From Geodermatophilus telluris (GTDB lineage Bacteria; Actinomycetota; Actinomycetes; Mycobacteriales; Geodermatophilaceae): 64,000 bases of DNA. Position 1 is the stretch's first letter. Each line of letters begins with the position of its first letter. Below, piece after piece: positions 59,518 to 64,000 of the stretch. A model generated the notes under the pieces. That model saw nothing but the letters and a program-made list of their open reading frames with translations. It had not been told where the DNA came from and did no database searches. Both the position numbers and the translations under genes were made by a program. The DNA lies in the NCBI RefSeq assembly GCF_900102745.1, contig NZ_FMZF01000002.1:558001-622000 (forward strand). The letters run 5' to 3'.

Positions 59518-60827
59518 GCGGGTGCTCCCTGCAGGTGTGGCGTTGTGGTGGGGGCCGCCGTCCCGGCCTCGCCGGACCCCGGCGCCGCCGCGGTGCCCGC
59601 GTCCCGGGCCGGCAGCAGCTCGGACAGCAGCACCAGCAGCACGGTCAGGCACGAGGGGTAGAGCAGCACCGGGTCGGAGACGCTCGCGACGACGGCGTAG
59701 GCCAGCAGCACCTGGGCGGTCCGCGAGCCCCGCGCCGCCCCGAGCAGGACGGCGAGCCCGACGGCGGCCACGACGGTGCCGACGCGGCCCACCTCCAGCC
59801 ACAGCTGGACGTAGGTGCTGTGCGCGCCGAGCTCGTCGCCCATGACCGACACCGTCTGGCCCCAGCCGATCCCCAGGAGCTCGTGCCCGCGGGTGGCCTC
59901 CAGCGCGTCCTGCCACTGCCCGAGCCGCCAGCCCGAGGCGTTCTGCCCGGACAGCCCCCCGGTCCGGGAGATGCTCTCCAGCCGGGTCAGCACGGTGGTC
60001 CCGACGAACGGCAGCGCCACGACCGCGGGCACCAGCAGGCCGAGGAAGCGCCGGGCGCGCAGCCACACCGCCGGCAGCAGCAGGACCAGGAACACGAGCA
60101 GGGCGGCACGGCTGCCGGTGAGGAGCAGCGCCGTCAGCAGGACCGCGGTGGAGGCGACCCGCAGGGCGGTGAACCGCCGGGCGTAGACCTGGTACAGCAG
60201 GACGAGGCAGATCGTGTAGGCGGCGAAGTTCGGGTGCCCGAACAGGCCGCCGAAGCGCAGGCCCACCCCCTCCGCGGTGCCGAACGCGGCGGGGTAGCCG
60301 GTCAGCGGCTGGGCGAGGAGCACCAGCGCGCCCACGGTCACCGCGACCTCGACCCACGCGACGGTGCGGGAGCGGGCGGCCGGGGTCGAGTTGACCAGGA
60401 CGAGCGCCAGCACGGCCAGGGACAGGAAGCGGACGGTGCCCTGCAGGCCGGCGCCCCCGTTGGCCGCCGCGGCCAGGGTGACGGCGAGTGCGAGGGCGAC
60501 CGGCCAGGCGGCCAGCGGCGTCCCCGACCGGCGGCGCGCCAGGAGCCAGGCGGCGCCCACGGCGGCGCCGTAGAGGACCGCGACGTTGTCGGCGGTCACC
60601 GGGCCGGCCGCGTAGCCCGACAGGTACAGCGGACCGCCGACCATGGCGGCCAGGGCCGTCTCGCGCGGCCAGCGCACCGACGCGGCGAGGACGGCGAGGC
60701 CGAGGACCGCCGCGACGGTGGCCAGGGGCGCCAGGAGGAGGCCGGCGACGGCGGCCACGACGGCGGTGCCCGGGACCAGGGGCCACAGCGCGGACGCGAG
60801 CCGGGCGGGCCCCGGGTCGGCGCTCAC
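59514..60827 (-). CDS. O-antigen ligase/polymerase-family membrane protein
   Basis: 437 residues with about 11-12 transmembrane segments. The WaaL-type signature is visible: a long periplasmic loop with GLFGHPNFAAYTICLVLLYQ and ELLGIGWGQTVSVMGDELGA, then HSTYVQLWLEVGRVG, where the His and Arg-like positions serve catalysis. It polymerises repeat units or ligates the chain to an acceptor outside the membrane. The GTG overlaps the stop of the WecG/TagA gene. The C-terminus is an Ala/Pro/Thr-rich tail. Confidence 0.88.
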   Translation of the reverse strand: MSADPGPARLASALWPLVPGTAVVAAVAGLLLAPLATVAAVLGLAVLAASVRWPRETALAAMVGGPLYLSGYAAGPVTADNVAVLYGAAVGAAWLLARRRSGTPLAAWPVALALAVTLAAAANGGAGLQGTVRFLSLAVLALVLVNSTPAARSRTVAWVEVAVTVGALVLLAQPLTGYPAAFGTAEGVGLRFGGLFGHPNFAAYTICLVLLYQVYARRFTALRVASTAVLLTALLLTGSRAALLVFLVLLLPAVWLRARRFLGLLVPAVVALPFVGTTVLTRLESISRTGGLSGQNASGWRLGQWQDALEATRGHELLGIGWGQTVSVMGDELGAHSTYVQLWLEVGRVGTVVAAVGLAVLLGAARGSRTAQVLLAYAVVASVSDPVLLYPSCLTVLLVLLSELLPARDAGTAAAPGSGEAGTAAPTTTPHLQGAPA

Positions 60828-61573
60828 GTGCCGGCCCGGGCGGCGAGTGCCAGCAGGAGCAGCGCGCGCGGGCTCTCGACGAGGTAGCGCCGGCCGAGCC
60901 GGCGGGGCTGGTGGACCAGCCGGTAGGCCCACTCGAGGCCGACCCGGCCCACCCAGCCGGGGGCCGCCGGCATGTCGCCGGTGGCCATCTCCACCGCGCC
61001 GCCCACCCCCACGACGAGGCCCCGGGGGAGGAGCTCGGCGAGCGCCTGGCCCAGCGGCTCCCCGCGCGGCGCGCCGAGGGCGACGAGGACGACGTCGCAG
61101 TCGCGCGCGGCGACCTCCCGCGCGACCGCCGCCACGTCCCAGGTGCGGGCGTCCCCGTGGTGGCTCCAGGCCAGGGTCACGTCGTTGCGGGCGAGCTGCT
61201 CGGCGAACGCGGCCGCCACCTCCGCCCGCGTGCCGAGCAGGGCGACCCGCCGCCCGGCCAGCGTGGGGTCCTGGAGCAGCGCGTCGACGATCTCGCGCCC
61301 GGTGACCCGGGCGCAGTCGCGGCCGCCGCGCCGGGCGAGCCAGGCGAGGGGCCACCCGTCGGCGGAGACCAGGTCGGCGGCCATCGCGGCCTCCGCGGCG
61401 CGCGGGGAGGTCGCGATGAGGTGCACGTGCTGGAGGTTGACCGTCTGCACGCGGACGGGCCGGGTCCGCCAGGGCGTGGCGAAGACCTCGTCCAGGCAGC
61501 CGACCAGCCGGCCGTCCTGGGCGCACGAGCGCCAGAACCCGGCCACGCGGCCGGCGGGTGTCGACGTCAGCAC
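60824..61573 (-). CDS. WecG/TagA/CpsF-family glycosyltransferase
   Basis: 249 residues, the family norm. VQTVNLQHVHLIATS, then ADLVSADGWPLAWLARRGG contains the conserved Asp-Gly. RVTGREIVDALL, RRVALLGTRAEV, VVLVALGAPRGEPLG and GVGGAVEMATGDMPAAPGWV, then GLEWAYRLVHQPRRLGRRYL complete the pattern. Members transfer N-acetyl-mannosamine(uronic acid) or a similar sugar to a lipid-linked sugar. The GTG has a perfect GAGGAGG site six bases upstream, and lies seven bases before the end of the preceding acetyltransferase gene. Confidence 0.92.
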   Translation of the reverse strand: MLTSTPAGRVAGFWRSCAQDGRLVGCLDEVFATPWRTRPVRVQTVNLQHVHLIATSPRAAEAAMAADLVSADGWPLAWLARRGGRDCARVTGREIVDALLQDPTLAGRRVALLGTRAEVAAAFAEQLARNDVTLAWSHHGDARTWDVAAVAREVAARDCDVVLVALGAPRGEPLGQALAELLPRGLVVGVGGAVEMATGDMPAAPGWVGRVGLEWAYRLVHQPRRLGRRYLVESPRALLLLALAARAGT

Positions 61574-62091
61574 GGGGTTCCTCCTCGGGTGGACAGGACG
61601 CGGGCGGGGTTGCCGGCCACGGAGGCGGCGGGGGGGACGTCGTGCAGGACGACGCTCCCGGCCCCGACGAGCGCCCCCTCGCCGACGCGGATCGCGCCCA
61701 GCAGGACCGTGTGCGGGCCGACGTCGACGTGGGCGGCGAGCACCGGGCAGTCCTCGTCGGTGCGGCGGGCGCCCAGGGTGGTGCTGTGCCGGAGGGTCAC
61801 CGACCCGCCGATCCGGGTGGCCCGGTTGACCACCAGGCCCATGCCGTGGTGGATCGCCAGGCCGGGGCCCACGGCGGTCGAGACGGGCAGGTCGATGCCG
61901 AACAGGCGCAGCGCGACCAGGCGGTAGAGCAGCATCAGCGGCGCGGCCGGCAGGCGGCGGAGCCGGCCGCCGTCGCCGCGGGCCCGCTGGGCGAGGCGGA
62001 AGAGCAGCAGCACCAGCTGGATGCCGGGCCGGCCACGGTTGGCCGACCAGTCCTGGAAGGGGCCGGGGCGGTTCCCGGGAGCGGTCGGCAC
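61567..62091 (-). CDS. Hexapeptide (left-handed beta helix) O-acetyltransferase
   Basis: 174 residues. The C-terminal half is a serine-acetyltransferase-like beta helix: GPGLAIHHGMGLVVNRATRI with the catalytic His, GGSVTLRHSTTLG, VDVGPHTVLLGAIRVGEGAL and AGSVVLHDVPPAASVAGNPA. The N-terminal part (QLVLLLFRLAQRARG and MLLYRLVALRLFGIDLP) is amphipathic and may touch the membrane. It probably acetylates a sugar of the repeat unit. The GTG lies three bases after the GT4 stop. Confidence 0.88.
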   Translation of the reverse strand: MPTAPGNRPGPFQDWSANRGRPGIQLVLLLFRLAQRARGDGGRLRRLPAAPLMLLYRLVALRLFGIDLPVSTAVGPGLAIHHGMGLVVNRATRIGGSVTLRHSTTLGARRTDEDCPVLAAHVDVGPHTVLLGAIRVGEGALVGAGSVVLHDVPPAASVAGNPARVLSTRGGTPC

Positions 62092-62094
62092 GCC

Positions 62095-63114
62095 TCAGGC
62101 CGCCCGGTAGGAGGTGGCCAGCGCCCGGCTCACGGCCTCGACGCTGCAGTGCTCCTGCGCCCAGGCCAGGCCGCGCGCGCCCCAGGCGGCGCAGGTCAGC
62201 GGGTCGGCGAGCAGGTCGCCGAGCCGGGCGGCGAGCCCGGCCGGGTCCCCGTCGACGAGGGCGACGCCCTGCTCCTCGCCGAGCTGGTCGATCTCCCCGA
62301 CGGGGGTGGTGACCACGGGGACCCCGAGGGCCAGGCTCTCCAGGACGAACATCGGCAGCGCCTCGTCGCGCGAGGGCAGGCAGGCCACGCGCGCGGAGCG
62401 GAGGACGCCGAGCAGCTCGGCGCGGCTGAGCGCGCCGGCGTAGGACATCCCCTCCGGCAGGTCGGTCACGGGGAGGTCCCCGGGGGGCCCGCACAGCAGG
62501 CAGGTCGCCCGCGGGTGGCGGCGGCGCACCTCCGGCCAGGCGGCGACGAGCCGGTCGACGCCCTTGCGGTGCCCGACCACGCCGCCGAAGACGACGTCGG
62601 CGGTGTGCGGCGGGGCCGGCGCGGTGCGCAGCTCGTCGAGGTCGACCGGGTTGAGCACCGGCCGCACCGGGGTGTCCGGGCACAGCGCGGCGACGCGGGC
62701 GCCCGCGTGGGGCCCGAGCGGGAACACCAGACGGCAGGCGTCCAGGACCCGCCGCACCAGCCGCGGGTGCCGCTCGGAGAACTCGCCGAAGCGGGCGCCG
62801 TGCAGTGTGGCCGCCGTCCGGATGCCCAGGGCGCGGGCGACGAGCAGTACCGCGCCCTCGCGGACGAACGACCCGCCCTCGCTGAGGTGGGCGTGCACCC
62901 AGTCGGGCCGCCGGTCCCGCGAGCGGAGCAGCCGGGCGAGCACGCCCAGCGTGGCGGTGAGCCCGTGGTCCCGGGAGGACGGCGTCCAGGTGGCGGCCGT
63001 GGTGGCCCGCACCCCGGGGTCGGGCGAGCGGGTGAGCAGGGTGATCACCGTCGCCATCCCGCCCGCGGTCCCCGCGTCGGGCCCGACGTGCACGACGTGC
63101 AGCTCCTCGCTCAC
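62095..63114 (-). CDS. Family 4 glycosyltransferase (GT-B)
   Basis: 339 residues. LHVVHVGPDAGTAGGMATVI is the N-terminal Gly-rich loop, and VHAHLSEGGSFVREGAVLLV follows. FGGVVGHRKGVDRLVAAWPE marks the C-terminal Rossmann fold. The family E-x7-E motif reads DEALPMFVLESLALGVPVVT. It transfers a sugar with retention of configuration. It is the first gene of the minus-strand operon running to 58537, which encodes GT4, acetyltransferase, WecG-type, ligase and GT2 with overlaps throughout. Start GTG 63114. Confidence 0.93.
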   Translation of the reverse strand: MSEELHVVHVGPDAGTAGGMATVITLLTRSPDPGVRATTAATWTPSSRDHGLTATLGVLARLLRSRDRRPDWVHAHLSEGGSFVREGAVLLVARALGIRTAATLHGARFGEFSERHPRLVRRVLDACRLVFPLGPHAGARVAALCPDTPVRPVLNPVDLDELRTAPAPPHTADVVFGGVVGHRKGVDRLVAAWPEVRRRHPRATCLLCGPPGDLPVTDLPEGMSYAGALSRAELLGVLRSARVACLPSRDEALPMFVLESLALGVPVVTTPVGEIDQLGEEQGVALVDGDPAGLAARLGDLLADPLTCAAWGARGLAWAQEHCSVEAVSRALATSYRAA

Positions 63115-63369
63115 GCAACCCCCCGTTGTCCCGAAGCCGTCGGAAGGAGGTTGCGAGCCGTTCAGCGCCCTGTCACCGCACGACTACCCCAAGGAGTGAG
63201 ATCGGCGAGGAGGACCACACGGTCGGGGAGGGGCTGCGGGCGATGGCCCACGCGGGGTGACGGTGGTCTCGCGGCCGGGCGGGTGTCGGCGCCGCGGACT
63301 AGCCTGGAGGACCGGCCCCCCGTGCACCCGGCGCGACGTGTGTGGCCCCCGGCCTCAGGAGACGGTCCC
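63115..63369. other. Divergent region between the GT operon and mfd
   Basis: 255 bases without a gene. TAGCCT at 63299-63304 is a candidate -10 for mfd, giving a leader of about 60 bases. ACTACCCCAAGGAGTGA (63183-63199) resembles the CCCCTAGG sequence near wzz, but the similarity is short. Confidence 0.35.
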
Positions 63370-64000
63370 GTGACCCTGCGCGGCGTGCTCGACGTCGTCC
63401 TCACCGATCCCGGCGTGGCCCGCGTGGTGGCCGCCGCCGGGTCCGCCGAGCTCGCCGTCCCCGCGCCGCCACCGGTGCAGCCGCTGGTGGCCGCCGCGCT
63501 GGCCGCCGAGGCCCCGGGCGCGGGCGTGCCCGTCCTGCTGGTCACCGCCGGCGAGCGCGACGCCGACGTCGCCGCCGACCTGCTGCGCTGCTTCCTGCCC
63601 GGCCGCCGGGTGGAGACCTTCCCGGCGTGGGAGACGCTGCCGCACGAGCGGCTGTCCCCGCGCGCGGACACGGTGGGCCGCCGGCTGGCCGTGTTGCGCG
63701 ACCTCACGCACCCCGGCGAGGACGGCGGCATCGACGTCCTGGTGGCGCCGGTCCGCAGCGTGCTGCAGCCGCTGGCTCCGGGCCTGGGCGACCTGGTGCC
63801 GGTCGAGCTGCGGCCCGGGGACACCGCCGAGCTCGACGACGTCGCCCGCGCCCTGGCCGACGCCGCATACACCCGCGTCGAGCTGGTGGAGAAGCGCGGT
63901 GAGTTCGCCGTCCGCGGTGGCCTGCTCGACGTCTTCCCGCCCACCGAGCCGCACCCGGTCCGGGTGGAGTTCTGGGGCGACGAGGTCGACGAGCTGCGCT
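63370..64000 (+). CDS. mfd: Transcription-repair coupling factor, N-terminal part (cut by window edge)
   Basis: About 210 codons are present. The sequence follows the UvrB-homology region of Mfd: VLLVTAGERDADVAADLLRC, FPAWETLPHERLSPRADTVG, DVLVAPVRSVLQPLAPGLGD and ELVEKRGEFAVRGGLLDVFP, then HPVRVEFWGDEVDELR at the edge. Mfd displaces stalled RNA polymerase and recruits UvrA. The RNA-polymerase-binding and helicase domains lie outside. The GTG at 63370 has an AGGAGA site. Confidence 0.95.
   Translation, partial: MTLRGVLDVVLTDPGVARVVAAAGSAELAVPAPPPVQPLVAAALAAEAPGAGVPVLLVTAGERDADVAADLLRCFLPGRRVETFPAWETLPHERLSPRADTVGRRLAVLRDLTHPGEDGGIDVLVAPVRSVLQPLAPGLGDLVPVELRPGDTAELDDVARALADAAYTRVELVEKRGEFAVRGGLLDVFPPTEPHPVRVEFWGDEVDELR

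Overview
The window looks like chromosomal DNA of a high-G+C actinobacterium. Almost every gene starts with GTG and many neighbours overlap by GTGA/ATGA. Several single genes have a -10 box only 6-7 nt before the start codon, which implies leaderless mRNAs. The gene content fits: a glp/glpR divisome pair, an RpfB-type resuscitation factor, protein O-mannosyltransferase next to rsmI, metG-tatD-rpf-rsmA-ispE synteny and a CTC-type L25. The family Geodermatophilaceae (Blastococcus, Geodermatophilus, Modestobacter) is my best inference, not a proven assignment. I see no IS element, prophage, CRISPR array or rRNA.

Layout. 1-11 kb: housekeeping genes (an overlapping APH-like/thioesterase/VOC operon, a YbaK-type editing protein, mscL, an FmdB zinc ribbon, MarR and VOC genes, a MatC-type carrier with a CaiB-type CoA transferase, folate cyclo-ligase, galU). 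9-12 kb: glp, a RimJ-like acetyltransferase and glpR, then tRNA-Ala. 12.2-18.7 kb: a secreted-protein island. It holds a TasA/camelysin-like protein, its SipW-type signal peptidase, a membrane-anchored Pro/Thr-rich paralogue, a diguanylate cyclase and two tandem secreted paralogues. Each of its four transcription units is preceded by a CTCA-N16/17-GCCGAT element like promoters of the flagellar sigma factor FliA/WhiG. 18.7-31 kb: a PPK2-like protein without the Walker lysine, enoyl-CoA hydratase, PMT, rsmI, an AbiEi/DUF559-type protein, corA, an amino-acid permease, metG, tatD. 31-40 kb: rpf, rsmA, ispE, a desaturase, tRNA-Gln, glmU, prs, rplY, pth.

40-63 kb is an exopolysaccharide region. It contains a polyprenyl-phosphate sugar transferase, a very large secreted protein with three PKD-plus-module repeats, an SGNH hydrolase, UDP-glucose dehydrogenase, a Wzz/BY-kinase with its LMW tyrosine phosphatase, a flippase, an O-antigen-ligase-type polymerase/ligase, two glycosyltransferases, a WecG/TagA-type transferase and a hexapeptide acetyltransferase. 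Embedded in it are two unusual genes. One is an acetoacetyl-CoA-synthetase-like/carrier/thioesterase fusion translationally coupled to its own phosphopantetheinyl transferase. The other is a 633-residue protein that reads as nucleotidyltransferase + NDP-kinase-like + kinase-like. mfd begins at the right edge and runs out of the window.

Most interesting points: the FliA-type promoter set on the SipW island, with a weaker match upstream of the distant PKD protein that shares a module with that island; the two fusion proteins of the polysaccharide locus; and three conserved genes (rimJ-like, rsmA, pth) with no ATG/GTG/TTG available upstream of their conserved cores, apparently starting at CTG.
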